Source: Bacteroidota bacterium
GTDB taxonomy: Bacteria > Bacteroidota > Bacteroidia > J057 > JADKCL01
Reading direction: 5' to 3'
DNA length: 64,000 nucleotides
Assembly: GCA_016718825.1 (NCBI GenBank)
Contig: JADKCL010000011.1
Span: 62,001-126,000, forward strand
Part shown: piece after piece, positions 54,345-63,326 of the stretch
Layout of the letters: the number at the start of each line of letters is the position of its first letter
Numbering within the stretch: the first letter of the stretch is position 1
Program-made: the position numbers and the translations under genes
Notes under the pieces: model-generated
Told to the model about the DNA's origin: nothing
Databases searched by the model: none
What the model saw: the letters and a program-made list of their open reading frames with translations, nothing else

Positions 54345-56470
54345 TCGATTTTACCCTCTGGATTCAGCAGGTGCAACTTGCCGTTGGTGTCCTCAGCAAA
54401 CAAAACCATGCCTTGGGATTCGATTCCCATCATCGGGCGCGGTGGCAGGTTGGCGAGGAAGGTGCATTGTTTGCCAATCAGGTCTTCCGGCGCGAAGTGC
54501 TCGGCGACTCCTGACAAAATCGTGCGCTGATCCAGCCCGCTGTCGATCAACAACTTGAACAGCTTTTTGCTCTTCTCGACGCGAGTGGCTTCCACAATCG
54601 TCCCAATCCGAATGTCCATTTTCTGGAAATCGGGAAAGGAGGTCATATCCTTGAATGGCGTCAAGGCGCCCGGTGCTTTTTCTTCCATTTTTTCGACTTG
54701 TTTTTCTTCTGTTTTTGCGGGTGCGGATTCCCCAGCTTTTGCCGCAGCCTGTTCTGCTTGGAGTGCAGCCTTGCGTTGCTGCAACTTATCAACCTGGGCA
54801 GCCACCACTTCGTCTGGCACGCGGCTGAAAAGGTGGGCGATCTCGGTGATGTTACCGCCTGCTTGTACGAAATCAAAGTTACCCGTCGTCACAGCCTCCC
54901 ACTTCAGAGGCGCAATGCCGAGCATTTCAAAGATTTTTGCAGATGTACCCGGCATAAACGGCTCCGACGCGACAGCCAAAATTGCGGCGACGTTCAAACC
55001 AAGGTTCAAGACGTGACCTGCGGCTTCCTTGTCGGTTTTGACGAGTTTCCAAGGTTCGAGGTCGCTCAAATAGCGGTCACCTGCACGGGCAATCGCCATC
55101 ATTTCATTCAACGCCTCCTTGAACCGAAATACCTTGATCAGTTCACCGACTTTGGTGAATGCATTCATCGCATCCCGAATGAGTACGTCATCCCTTTCCG
55201 ATAAAGCACTACGCGAAGGAACGCCACCAAAATTCTTGATCGACAAGACTTTGATGCGGTTGACGAAGTTCGCGAAGGTATCAACGAGCTCGGTATTGCA
55301 ACGCGTTTGATAGTCCTCCCAAGTGAAGTCGGCATCCTTGGTTTCCGGCATGATGGCCGTCAGTACGTAGCGCATCACATCTGCCTGACCGGGAAATTCC
55401 TTCAAATATTCATGCATCCAAACCGCCCAATTGCGCGAGGTGCTGAGTTTCTCGCCTTCGAGGTTCAAGAACTCGTTTGCGGGGACATTTTCCGGGACGA
55501 TGTAGCCGCCCTGACCATGGAGGATGCAGGGGAAAATGATGCAATGGAAGACAATGTTGTCCTTTCCGATGAAGTGGTAAAGGGCAGTTTCCTTGTCCTT
55601 CCAATAAGGTTCCCAGTCCTTTCCGGTTGCGAGCGCCCATTCCTTGGTGGCCGAAACATAGCCGATAGGGGCGTCAAACCAAACATAGAGCACCTTTCCT
55701 TTTCCTTCCGGCACGGGTACCGAAACGCCCCAATCAAGGTCGCGGGTAATGGCGCGCGGCTTGAGGTCGTCAATCCAGGATTTGCATTGCCCGTAAACGT
55801 TGGTCTTCCAATCCTTGTGCCCTTCCAAAATGTAGGAATTGAGCCATCCATGGAATTTGTCTAGCGGCAAGAACCAATGTTCGGTGTCCTTTTTTACGGG
55901 AGTCGTATTGGAAACGCGGCTTTTGGGATTGATGAGTTCGTCGGGACTCAGGTCTTTGCCGCATTTTTCGCATTGATTGCCGTAGGCGCGGTCATTGCCA
56001 CAATTGGGGCAGGTGCCCATGACAAAACGATCGGCCAGGAAAATCTCCTTTTCCTGGTCAAAAAGTTGCGTGCTTTTGCGGCGAATCAAGTGAAACGGAT
56101 CGCTGACCGGCTTGTTGTAGAAGTTCATAAAAAACTCCTGCGCGGTCTCGTGATGGATCGGGTTGGATGTGCGGGAATAGATGTCAAAGGACACATTGAA
56201 TTCCTGAAAGGCATCCTTGATCATTGTATGGTACTTATCTACAATGGCTTTGGGGGTGGTGCCTTCATCCAATGCTTTCATCGCAATGGCTGTTCCATGC
56301 TCATCGGAACCGCAGATATACACGACGTCTTCGCCGCATGAGCGCAGGTAGCGCACGAAGATGTCGGCAGGCAGGTAGGCGCCCGCAAGGTGGCCAATGT
56401 GCAAAGGGCCATTGGCGTAGGGTAACGCGGAGGTAACTGTGTACCGTTTGAAGCGTTTGCTTTCACTCAT
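54323..56470 (-). CDS. metG: methionyl-tRNA synthetase
   Basis: 715 residues. It charges initiator and elongator tRNA-Met. Signatures: ALPYANGPLHIGHLAGAYL (HIGH), CPNCGNDRAYGNQCEKC zinc knuckle, and EGEKLSTSRNWAVW (KMSKS-like). An Ala/Lys/Glu-rich linker (about 580-615) and a C-terminal EMAP-like tRNA-binding domain (MTSFPDFQKMDIRIG onward) follow. The first ATG follows a TAATTTTG box at only 4 bases, so the transcript may be leaderless. Its 3' end lies in a hairpin. Confidence 0.97.
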   Translation of the reverse strand: MSESKRFKRYTVTSALPYANGPLHIGHLAGAYLPADIFVRYLRSCGEDVVYICGSDEHGTAIAMKALDEGTTPKAIVDKYHTMIKDAFQEFNVSFDIYSRTSNPIHHETAQEFFMNFYNKPVSDPFHLIRRKSTQLFDQEKEIFLADRFVMGTCPNCGNDRAYGNQCEKCGKDLSPDELINPKSRVSNTTPVKKDTEHWFLPLDKFHGWLNSYILEGHKDWKTNVYGQCKSWIDDLKPRAITRDLDWGVSVPVPEGKGKVLYVWFDAPIGYVSATKEWALATGKDWEPYWKDKETALYHFIGKDNIVFHCIIFPCILHGQGGYIVPENVPANEFLNLEGEKLSTSRNWAVWMHEYLKEFPGQADVMRYVLTAIMPETKDADFTWEDYQTRCNTELVDTFANFVNRIKVLSIKNFGGVPSRSALSERDDVLIRDAMNAFTKVGELIKVFRFKEALNEMMAIARAGDRYLSDLEPWKLVKTDKEAAGHVLNLGLNVAAILAVASEPFMPGTSAKIFEMLGIAPLKWEAVTTGNFDFVQAGGNITEIAHLFSRVPDEVVAAQVDKLQQRKAALQAEQAAAKAGESAPAKTEEKQVEKMEEKAPGALTPFKDMTSFPDFQKMDIRIGTIVEATRVEKSKKLFKLLIDSGLDQRTILSGVAEHFAPEDLIGKQCTFLANLPPRPMMGIESQGMVLFAEDTNGKLHLLNPEGKIDNGSTVN

Positions 56471-56474
56471 GCGC

Positions 56475-56482
56475 CAAAATTA
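56475..56482 (-). promoter_or_regulatory. -7 promoter element of metG
   Basis: TAATTTTG on the minus strand ends 4 bases before the metG ATG at 56470, implying a very short or absent leader. No -33 TTTG is seen at the right distance. Confidence 0.4.
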
Positions 56483-56537
56483 ACAAATGAATGCAGAGAA
56501 TGCAGAAATCAGCCACCATGTATTGTGGTTGGATCGT

Positions 56538-56545
56538 TATTTTTG
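56538..56545 (+). promoter_or_regulatory. -7 promoter element of the TrpF-like gene
   Basis: TATTTTTG matches TAnnTTTG exactly, 16 bases before the ATG at 56562. Confidence 0.45.
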
Positions 56546-56561
56546 CAAAAATTGAATTGTT

Positions 56562-57185
56562 ATGCGACCCATCTTGATGATCGAAGGCTTAAAAAATCTA
56601 CACGACGCACGCTATTGTGCGGCGGTAGGTATTTCCATGGTGACGTTTCAGATGGATTCAGCCTCAGAGGAGGCGATGACTCCTCCCGTTGTCAAAGAGA
56701 TCGTCGAGTGGCTCAGCGGATTGGAATGCATCGGTCAGTTTGGGCACGAAGCATCCAACGTGATCACGGAGAAGGCCACCATCGCGCTGATTGACCGCGT
56801 GATGTTGCCTATTGCCTATCCTTTGGAGGCTGCAAGCAATTTGGCGATACCCTTGCTTTTTGATGCGCGTGATGAAGTCTTGTCTGCTCAGCTTTCTCAG
56901 CGGTTGCAAGCGATCCATTCCCAACTTCCTGAAGCCCTATTTTTACTTCGAATCGATGCATCGGCACTCGCCTCAATTGAATGGATCAACCTGCTCAAAC
57001 CGGTGCTAGGGAATACAATTCTCAGGTATGATGATCCTCAGGATATTTACTTTCAGGCAAACGCCCAAGGCACATTGCCTTACGGGTTTTGTCTCGGTTC
57101 ATTTGCGACGGATCAAAGTGGCTATCTAGACTACGATTCCTGCGATGCGTTTCTGGAGACCTTTCAGTCGATGGTTCCTGCGTGA
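56562..57185 (+). CDS. TrpF-like TIM-barrel protein, divergent
   Basis: 207 residues, the length of phosphoribosylanthranilate isomerase. The N-terminus MIEGLKNLHDARYCAAVG matches the TrpF opening KICGxTNxEDAxxAAxxG, but the catalytic Cys position is Glu. The terminal region lacks the usual GGTG phosphate-binding motif. It is therefore probably not an active TrpF; no trp genes are near. The fold assignment is by eye and moderate. It converges on radC. Confidence 0.65.
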   Translation: MRPILMIEGLKNLHDARYCAAVGISMVTFQMDSASEEAMTPPVVKEIVEWLSGLECIGQFGHEASNVITEKATIALIDRVMLPIAYPLEAASNLAIPLLFDARDEVLSAQLSQRLQAIHSQLPEALFLLRIDASALASIEWINLLKPVLGNTILRYDDPQDIYFQANAQGTLPYGFCLGSFATDQSGYLDYDSCDAFLETFQSMVPA

Positions 57186-57214
57186 ATTTGAGGTTTTGTT
57201 TTCTTTTCATGGGA

Positions 57215-57955
57215 TCAATATTCTCCCTTTTGGGCCTTTTCGGTCGCTTTGATCTCATCTTCCATTTGTTTGATGCGGCCATGGTCGCCGTAGCTGTACC
57301 AATTTTGGCGGGCAACGATGACGTGATCCAAAACTGGAATATCCAGCAACTTACCTGCGGCGACAAGGTTGCGCGTAAGTGCATCGTCTGATTTGCTCGG
57401 TTGTGGATTGCCGCTCGGATGGTTGTGGCATAGGACAATGCTTGATGCCAGGCGGTTGATGGCCTCCTTGAACACAATCCTCGGGTCGACATTGACGCTG
57501 GAAACGCCCCCCTCGTGAATTTTGGACTCGCCGATGACATTGTGTTTGCGGTCCAAGGATATCACATAAAACATCTCCTTGCGCTCGTCCCCGATTTTCG
57601 GAATCAGATAGCGTGCGATGTCTCCGGAAAATGTGAAGTTGACCAGTTGATGCTCCGTTGAAAGTTTGCGTCGGGCCAACTCAAAGGCGGCTACAATGCA
57701 CGAGGCCTTGGCCATCCCCACGCCCTGCATCGTCATCAGCTCCGGCATCGAGGCACGACTGAGGTTGCGCAATCCGCCGAATTCTTTCAGCATATCCTGC
57801 GCCAGGCTGATGGCATTCTTCTTTCCGAATCCTGATGCCAACAGAGTGGCCAACAACTCGGCTTCTGTAAGCGCTGAAATGCCTCTTTCAAGCAGTTTTT
57901 CGCGAGGACGGTCTTCTGCTACCAATTCGCGAATTGGTTTTTCTTTGTAGTTCAT
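57215..57955 (-). CDS. radC: RadC-family JAB/MPN domain protein
   Basis: 246 residues from ATG 57955 (MNYKEKPIRELVAEDRP), the standard opening; the frame runs upstream past a promoter-like box. An N-terminal helix-hairpin-helix-like region with TMQGVGMAKAS is followed by the RadC domain. The JAMM zinc motif is HNHPSGNPQPSKSD. The name reflects an old link to DNA repair that was not confirmed; the family is a putative metallo-hydrolase. It stands alone. Confidence 0.95.
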   Translation of the reverse strand: MNYKEKPIRELVAEDRPREKLLERGISALTEAELLATLLASGFGKKNAISLAQDMLKEFGGLRNLSRASMPELMTMQGVGMAKASCIVAAFELARRKLSTEHQLVNFTFSGDIARYLIPKIGDERKEMFYVISLDRKHNVIGESKIHEGGVSSVNVDPRIVFKEAINRLASSIVLCHNHPSGNPQPSKSDDALTRNLVAAGKLLDIPVLDHVIVARQNWYSYGDHGRIKQMEDEIKATEKAQKGEY

Positions 57956-57982
57956 GTCTGCGGGTGTTGGATGAAACTGATG

Positions 57983-58012
57983 CAAGGTTAGGGCATCATC
58001 GGTTTCTGTCAA
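57983..58012 (-). promoter_or_regulatory. promoter of radC
   Basis: On the minus strand: TTG at 58012-58010, 19 bases, then TAACCTTG at 57990-57983 (7/8 match), 27 bases before the ATG. Supports 57955 as the start. Confidence 0.45.
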
Positions 58013-58108
58013 TGGACAATTTCGCGAAAAAGTAACGCAGCCACCCATTTGTTGGAGCGATTCACGCCATCCACACGCATTCGTTTCCTAAAAGTGTATC
58101 CACAAAGA

Positions 58109-58161
58109 GACCGCCCGGGAGTCCGTAATGACATTGTACATTACCGAAATCCCAGGCGGTC
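58109..58161. repeat. imperfect long palindrome between radC and rpsT
   Basis: The arms GACCGCC (58109-58115) and GGCGGTC (58155-58161), plus GTAATG (58125-58130) and CATTAC (58139-58144), nest into a near 22-bp stem with a few mismatches and an 8-base loop. It lies between the rpsT terminator and the radC promoter. Confidence 0.6.
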
Positions 58162-58162
58162 G

Positions 58163-58192
58163 AAAAAAACCCCGCCAATGGCGGGGAAAAAA
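58163..58192 (-). terminator. Rho-independent terminator of rpsT
   Basis: A 7-bp G/C stem (58170-58176 with 58180-58186) with a 3-base loop, followed on the minus strand by a T7 run. It lies 39 bases after the rpsT stop. Confidence 0.85.
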
Positions 58193-58224
58193 TATTCTTG
58201 ACTTCTTAGTCCACCAAAGGCGGA

Positions 58225-58479
58225 TTAAGCAAGTTTAGAGACGAATTTGGTAAGCTGACCCTTGAGGCGACCAGCTTTGTTGTCGTGAAACAAGTTCACT
58301 TTTGCACACTTGTCGATCAAGGAAATCGTTTCGGGCAGCAATTTTTCAGCTGTTGCCTTGTCAGATGCATGGCGCAATTTCTTGATGGCGGTACGGGTTG
58401 TGATCAACCTGTAACGGTTGCGCAAACGACGAACGGCGTTTTGGCGAATTCTCTTTTTGGCACCTGCGTTATTAGCCAT
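58225..58479 (-). CDS. rpsT: 30S ribosomal protein S20
   Basis: 84 residues, the normal length. It begins MANNAGAKKRIRQNAVRR, and an arginine/lysine-rich helical protein follows (KKLRHASDKATAEK, DKCAKVNLFHDNKAGRL). It binds 16S rRNA early in 30S assembly. It stands alone, with a consensus promoter 39-67 bases upstream and a clear terminator downstream. Confidence 0.97.
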   Translation of the reverse strand: MANNAGAKKRIRQNAVRRLRNRYRLITTRTAIKKLRHASDKATAEKLLPETISLIDKCAKVNLFHDNKAGRLKGQLTKFVSKLA

Positions 58480-58517
58480 ATCAATCTAATTTTTTCTTCT
58501 GTCTTAAAATAGGAGTG

Positions 58518-58546
58518 CAAATATAGGAAGACATGAGAAAAACAAA
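58518..58546 (-). promoter_or_regulatory. consensus promoter of rpsT
   Basis: On the minus strand: TTTG at 58546-58543, 17 bases, then TATATTTG at 58525-58518. Both boxes match the Bacteroidota consensus. Confidence 0.7.
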
Positions 58547-58653
58547 AAATTTTTTCCCCGAATGTGTACGAGAAAAAAAGAATACTTCGCTTTCGCGGCC
58601 CATGGATTCCTGATTCGCAACGCAAATTACTACGTGATGGCCACAAAACCTTG

Positions 58654-58661
58654 TAGTTTTG
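58654..58661 (+). promoter_or_regulatory. -7 promoter element of the T9SS type B gene
   Basis: TAGTTTTG matches TAnnTTTG, 43 bases before the ATG at 58705. No -33 box is clear. Confidence 0.35.
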
Positions 58662-58704
58662 GCTTGATTTCCGTATCATTTCCATTCTGATCACCCCATT
58701 GAGA

Positions 58705-61700
58705 ATGCGATTTTCCAACTTTAGGCGCCTGTACTTGCTGTTTTGTTTTTGCCTGACCTGGTTTGTGCTTCCATTTCACGCGGCAAAAGCAACACATATT
58801 GTTGGCGCCGAACTCTACTATGAATGCCTGAATTCGAGCGCAAACACATATTTGCTCCGTCTGCGTATGCTGCGGGATTGCCAGTTTGGGGAGGCTCCGT
58901 TTGACGAGGTGATTACGCTTTTCATCTTTCCGCGCAACAATCCTTCCAACTATTCCATGATCAATGTGCCGAAGCCGGCCTCGACGCCCCGGGTTTTGAA
59001 CACGGGCTACGAATTGTGTGTCGACAACTCTTCGCAGCCTTGTGTGGAAGAAGGGATTTATGAGACTGCGACGACTTTGCCGCCGATTCAAGGCGGGTAT
59101 GACGTCGCCTGGGCCCGCTGTTGCCGCAACAACAACATCGACAATCTGAATCAACCGCTGAATCAAGGGGTGACATTTTTGGCGCACATTCCAGGCCCTG
59201 AATTGGCGGTTTGCAATTCGATGGCGACATTTAATCAAAACCTACCCACGTTTATATGTGCCGACGAAGACTTCTATTTTGACCACTCCGCAACGGATGT
59301 CGATGGGGATTCGCTGGTCTATGCACTTACCTGGCCCTTTGACGGCATCAACATGCAGGGCTTCGGAGCAGGCAATCCCAACTTTGGCGGCAACCAACCC
59401 GTGGTGGATTTATTGAACCCGATGGGTCCCCCGCCTTATCGTAACGTCCAATTTCTGTCCGGATTTACTTTTGGCAGTCCATTTGGGCCGCCGCCGACCG
59501 CTGAAATCAATCGATTCACCGGCCGACTGCACTTCAAGGCACCCAGTCTCGGGGTTTTTGTAATTGCCATATCGGTCTTTGAATACCGCAACGGCGTTTT
59601 GATCGCGGAAAACAAAAAAGACATGCAGTTGCGTGTTTTGCAATGTTATCCGCAAAATGATCCGCCAATTATCAGCCACACCTTTTCACCAGCTGATTCT
59701 GTTGTCGGCGATACTTTGGTGATCTACGCCATCGACACAGGTTGTTATCGGGTCACGCTCTTCGATCCAGACTCTAGCCAACTTGCCGTGCAAGCGATTT
59801 CGTCGTTCTTCACCGGCCCCAATGCACCCACGGTGACAATTTCAGGCACCAATCCAATGTTTGTCGATATCTGCTGGGTTTCGAACTGCACGTTTTCCGG
59901 AACGGAGATCGAGCTGATTCTGATGGGTTACGACCTGGCGAATTGTCCCGTTTACAATCCTGCATTTGACACGGTATTTATCAAGGTGATTCCACCGCCC
60001 GATGCACCTCCGGTTGTCAATCATGCACTCCCACCGACCAATCCGCTTGGGCCCGATACGTTGTTGCTGGAAGTCGATTCGAATGCCTGCTTTTTCGCTT
60101 GGATCGTCGATACACTGGGCGGCAACGGGCCGATTACCTATTCTTATAGTGTGACTGACTTGGGTGGCAACGGCAACATGGCTTTCTCGGTGGTCGAAAA
60201 CCGCAACAATCCTGACAGTGTCGGTCTGGAATTTTGCGTTACCGGCGGCTGCGACAACCGCGAACACATCTACCGACTTGTCCTTCGCGGTGTTTTGGAG
60301 GGCATTTGTCCGCCAGAAAACTTTGCCCTGGACACCCTGTACATCTTCGTGCCTCCAGTGCCGAACCCGCCGCCGACCGTGGCGCCCGACTTGTCGGGAA
60401 ACAACTTTGACAATGACACCATGCTGGTGGACGTGCACGACACGATTTGCTTTCTTGTCGCGGTCAATGACACATTTCCCGGAATAGGACTTGATTTGCA
60501 AGCCACCATCAGCGCGATCGATGGCCTTCCGTCCGGGGGATTTCAGCCGAATGTTACCTTGCTCAGCAGTGGAGACAGCTTGGTGGTGCGGGTATGTTGG
60601 TACGCTGTCTGCGACAACGTCAATCGTCTTTTCCGCATTGTCTTGGAGGGAATACAAAACAACCGCTGTGCGCAGGATTCCGCCTCACTTGACACGGTTT
60701 TTGTTCGCGTGCAGGATGTTTTTAATCCGCCGCCGATTCTCTCCCATACGATCGACACAACGGTTTACCAATCAGCGGGGGACACCATTTTCATTGCTGC
60801 GGACAGTGCGGCTTGTTTTGGCTTTGCGTTGCAAGACCAGGGCAACAATGTCTATCTCGAACTTCTCACAGAGGTTTATTTACTTCCCGGCGGGATTCCC
60901 ACGGCACACGCACCCACGGTCAATTTTTCTACAGTGAACGACACGTTGTTGCAGGGGCAAGTATGCTTTGTGCCGGGCTGTGCCTATCTCGGACAGGATT
61001 TGATGCTCGTTCTGATTGGCAGGGACACGTTTGACTGCAGCGAAAATCACATTGTGCGCGACACCGTTTACATCCAGGCTATACCACCCACCAATAGTCC
61101 CCCAGTGGTAAGCCACGACCTCAGCGGGCTGCAATTTTCTGGAAACCTGATCACGAGTGTGCCGATTGGCGAGCCCTATTGCTACCACGTCATCGTCTCG
61201 GATACTGATGGCACGGCAGCGCAACTGACAGCGACGGGCGTAGGAAACATCTTCGAGGATTGGTGGCGCTATGGCAATCCGGCAACATTGACGGTCACTG
61301 AAGGCAACCCATTGGATGTGGCGGTGTGCTGGAATCCAAGCTGTTACGATGCCGGGGAAACCTTTGCGATTGTAATCTGTGCGCGCGACACTTCGCGTTG
61401 CGATCTTGCGCCTACGGTTTGTGACACGGTCCGTTTCACGGTGGATCCTTGTTCCTTGCTGATTGGAAATGTGTTTACACCCAATGGTGACGGGATCAAC
61501 GATGTATTTGTGCCTTTTGAGGCCGTCGGCGTCGATGATTATTGGATGAAGGTTTATGACCGTTGGGGCCACCTCGTTTTCACAGGCAACAATACAGGCT
61601 GGAATGGCGGAATGAATGGCGTTGCAGGTCGTCTTGTACCAGACGGGGTCTATTATTTCGACTTTGAATACCGGCTTTTCAGTGCGAGGGGCGTCCCGCT

Positions 61701-61740
61701 CAAAACGCGGCAAGTTGGCCACGTCACCTTGTTGCGCTGA
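58705..61740 (+). CDS. secreted T9SS type B (gliding motility-type C-terminus) protein with five Ig-like repeats
   Basis: 1011 residues from ATG 58705; a TTG two codons earlier is possible. Signal peptide FSNFRRLYLLFCFCLTWFVL. The N-terminal domain starts THIVGAELYYECL, as in many Bacteroidota surface proteins. Five repeats of about 120 residues lie between about 316 and 915. Each opens with PPxxxH and carries a pair of Cys in a V-C-x-x-x-x-C segment (for example VRVCWYAVC, VAVCWNPSC). The type B sorting domain, GNVFTPNGDGINDVF to the end (about 920-1011), is the gliding-motility-type C-terminus. It is surface-exported; adhesion or a structural role is inferred. It converges on GH3. Confidence 0.9.
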   Translation: MRFSNFRRLYLLFCFCLTWFVLPFHAAKATHIVGAELYYECLNSSANTYLLRLRMLRDCQFGEAPFDEVITLFIFPRNNPSNYSMINVPKPASTPRVLNTGYELCVDNSSQPCVEEGIYETATTLPPIQGGYDVAWARCCRNNNIDNLNQPLNQGVTFLAHIPGPELAVCNSMATFNQNLPTFICADEDFYFDHSATDVDGDSLVYALTWPFDGINMQGFGAGNPNFGGNQPVVDLLNPMGPPPYRNVQFLSGFTFGSPFGPPPTAEINRFTGRLHFKAPSLGVFVIAISVFEYRNGVLIAENKKDMQLRVLQCYPQNDPPIISHTFSPADSVVGDTLVIYAIDTGCYRVTLFDPDSSQLAVQAISSFFTGPNAPTVTISGTNPMFVDICWVSNCTFSGTEIELILMGYDLANCPVYNPAFDTVFIKVIPPPDAPPVVNHALPPTNPLGPDTLLLEVDSNACFFAWIVDTLGGNGPITYSYSVTDLGGNGNMAFSVVENRNNPDSVGLEFCVTGGCDNREHIYRLVLRGVLEGICPPENFALDTLYIFVPPVPNPPPTVAPDLSGNNFDNDTMLVDVHDTICFLVAVNDTFPGIGLDLQATISAIDGLPSGGFQPNVTLLSSGDSLVVRVCWYAVCDNVNRLFRIVLEGIQNNRCAQDSASLDTVFVRVQDVFNPPPILSHTIDTTVYQSAGDTIFIAADSAACFGFALQDQGNNVYLELLTEVYLLPGGIPTAHAPTVNFSTVNDTLLQGQVCFVPGCAYLGQDLMLVLIGRDTFDCSENHIVRDTVYIQAIPPTNSPPVVSHDLSGLQFSGNLITSVPIGEPYCYHVIVSDTDGTAAQLTATGVGNIFEDWWRYGNPATLTVTEGNPLDVAVCWNPSCYDAGETFAIVICARDTSRCDLAPTVCDTVRFTVDPCSLLIGNVFTPNGDGINDVFVPFEAVGVDDYWMKVYDRWGHLVFTGNNTGWNGGMNGVAGRLVPDGVYYFDFEYRLFSARGVPLKTRQVGHVTLLR

Positions 61741-61796
61741 ACCCTACCAACGATTTCTATCGCCTCGTCGGGGTTGGCCTTTAGCGTCAGGATTTG

Positions 61797-63326
61797 TTAT
61801 CCTCGCCGCGATGCAGCCATTTCGAGAATCGACTCGGCATATTCCCTGGCGTTGCTGAGTCTTGGCACCTTGTTTTGCCCACCTAGTTTGTCGCGCAGGC
61901 GCATCCATTCGTAGAATGTTCCCGCAGGAAGGCTATGCAACTTGGGTTCTCTCAATCCCCAGTTTCGATTTCGCTTGGCGGCATAATCTCCGTTGATGGC
62001 ACAAAGCTCCTCATCCAAAAAATGCATGAATGCCAATCCGTCGGCAGGAGCCTTGGTGAATTCAACGAGCCACTCGTGATAACCGGGTTCGCCCCCTTGG
62101 CCGTAAAACGGGGCGGCGGTATAGTTGTCAATTTCAGCGCCCGTCTTTTCACAGGCAAAAGCAAGGGCACGATCGGCATTGTCGACCATCAATTCCTCAC
62201 CACATGAATTGATAAAGTGCTTCGTGCGACCTGCGATCACGATTTTTGGGGGATTGAGGCTGGTGAACCGCACCGTGTCCCCAATTAAATAACGCCACAA
62301 ACCCGCATTGGTGCTGATGACCATGGCATAAGTGACACCCAAGGCAACGTCGGCGATGGTATAGGCTTTAGGAAACGGATTGTCGATCTCTTCGAGCGGC
62401 AAAAACTCATAAAAGATTCCATAATCAAGCATCAAAAGGAGATCGTCTTTGTCTGGTTCATTCTGAAGTCCAAAAAACCCTTCGGAGGCATTGTAGGTTT
62501 CAAAGTAGCGCAGCTGATGGCTCGGCAAAAGGGCTTCAAACTGATGCTTGTAGGGCTTCATGCTCACCCCGCCATGGAAATAGACCTCGAGTCCCGGCCA
62601 AATTTCCAGAAGATTGCGGTCTTGGGTTCCAGCCATTTCCAGAACCTTGTTGATCAAGAGCAAGGTCCAAGTCGGAATTCCGGCGATGCTCGTGATGTTC
62701 ATGTTCATCACACTTTCTGCAATGGCCTCGACTTTTTCTTCCCATTCGCCCATCAACGCGACCTTTTTGCTTGTGGCCCGGAAAAGGTTGAAGACATGTG
62801 GGGTATTTTGAATCAACACCGCGCTGAGATCCCCGTAATAGCTATTGGCATTGAGCTTGTTGATCTCGTGACTTCCACCGAGCGGAAGTCCGCGGCCGGA
62901 GAAGATTTCGCTGTCAGGACGGCTGTCGAGGTAGATCGCCAACATGTCCTTCCCACCCTTGAAGTGGCAGTCCTGCAATGCTTCTTCGCTTACGGGAATG
63001 AATTTGCTGCGGTCGTTGGTGGTGCCGGAGGATTTGGAAAACCACTTAATCTTCCCGGGCCAAAGAACGTTGTCTTCGCCCTTCAGGATGCGTTCGATTT
63101 CGGGGTACAATCCCTCGTAAGTATTGACAGGAACACGCTCCTGAAATTGCTGGATAGATTGGATGTCGGCGTAACCATGCCGTTGGCCCCAGTCTGTTTG
63201 TGCTGCGGTACTGATAAGCCGGTGAAAGACCTCCATTTGGGACTCCACCGGGTGCTTGATGAACAGGTCGATCTGGTAAATCCGCTTTTTGAGATACCAG
63301 CTTGCGATTGAGTTGATGAAACTCAT
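61797..63326 (-). CDS. GH3-family adenylate-forming protein
   Basis: 509 residues. It belongs to the GH3 auxin-responsive-promoter superfamily of ATP-dependent acyl-amide synthetases. ATP-binding motif WFSKSSGTTNDRSKFIPVS near residue 95; central VYFHGGVSM-like region EVYFHGGVSMKP; and YNASEGFFG. The bacterial substrate is unknown. It starts immediately after the lptB stop, an arrangement I know from other Bacteroidota, which suggests an envelope lipid role (inference). Confidence 0.93.
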   Translation of the reverse strand: MSFINSIASWYLKKRIYQIDLFIKHPVESQMEVFHRLISTAAQTDWGQRHGYADIQSIQQFQERVPVNTYEGLYPEIERILKGEDNVLWPGKIKWFSKSSGTTNDRSKFIPVSEEALQDCHFKGGKDMLAIYLDSRPDSEIFSGRGLPLGGSHEINKLNANSYYGDLSAVLIQNTPHVFNLFRATSKKVALMGEWEEKVEAIAESVMNMNITSIAGIPTWTLLLINKVLEMAGTQDRNLLEIWPGLEVYFHGGVSMKPYKHQFEALLPSHQLRYFETYNASEGFFGLQNEPDKDDLLLMLDYGIFYEFLPLEEIDNPFPKAYTIADVALGVTYAMVISTNAGLWRYLIGDTVRFTSLNPPKIVIAGRTKHFINSCGEELMVDNADRALAFACEKTGAEIDNYTAAPFYGQGGEPGYHEWLVEFTKAPADGLAFMHFLDEELCAINGDYAAKRNRNWGLREPKLHSLPAGTFYEWMRLRDKLGGQNKVPRLSNAREYAESILEMAASRRG

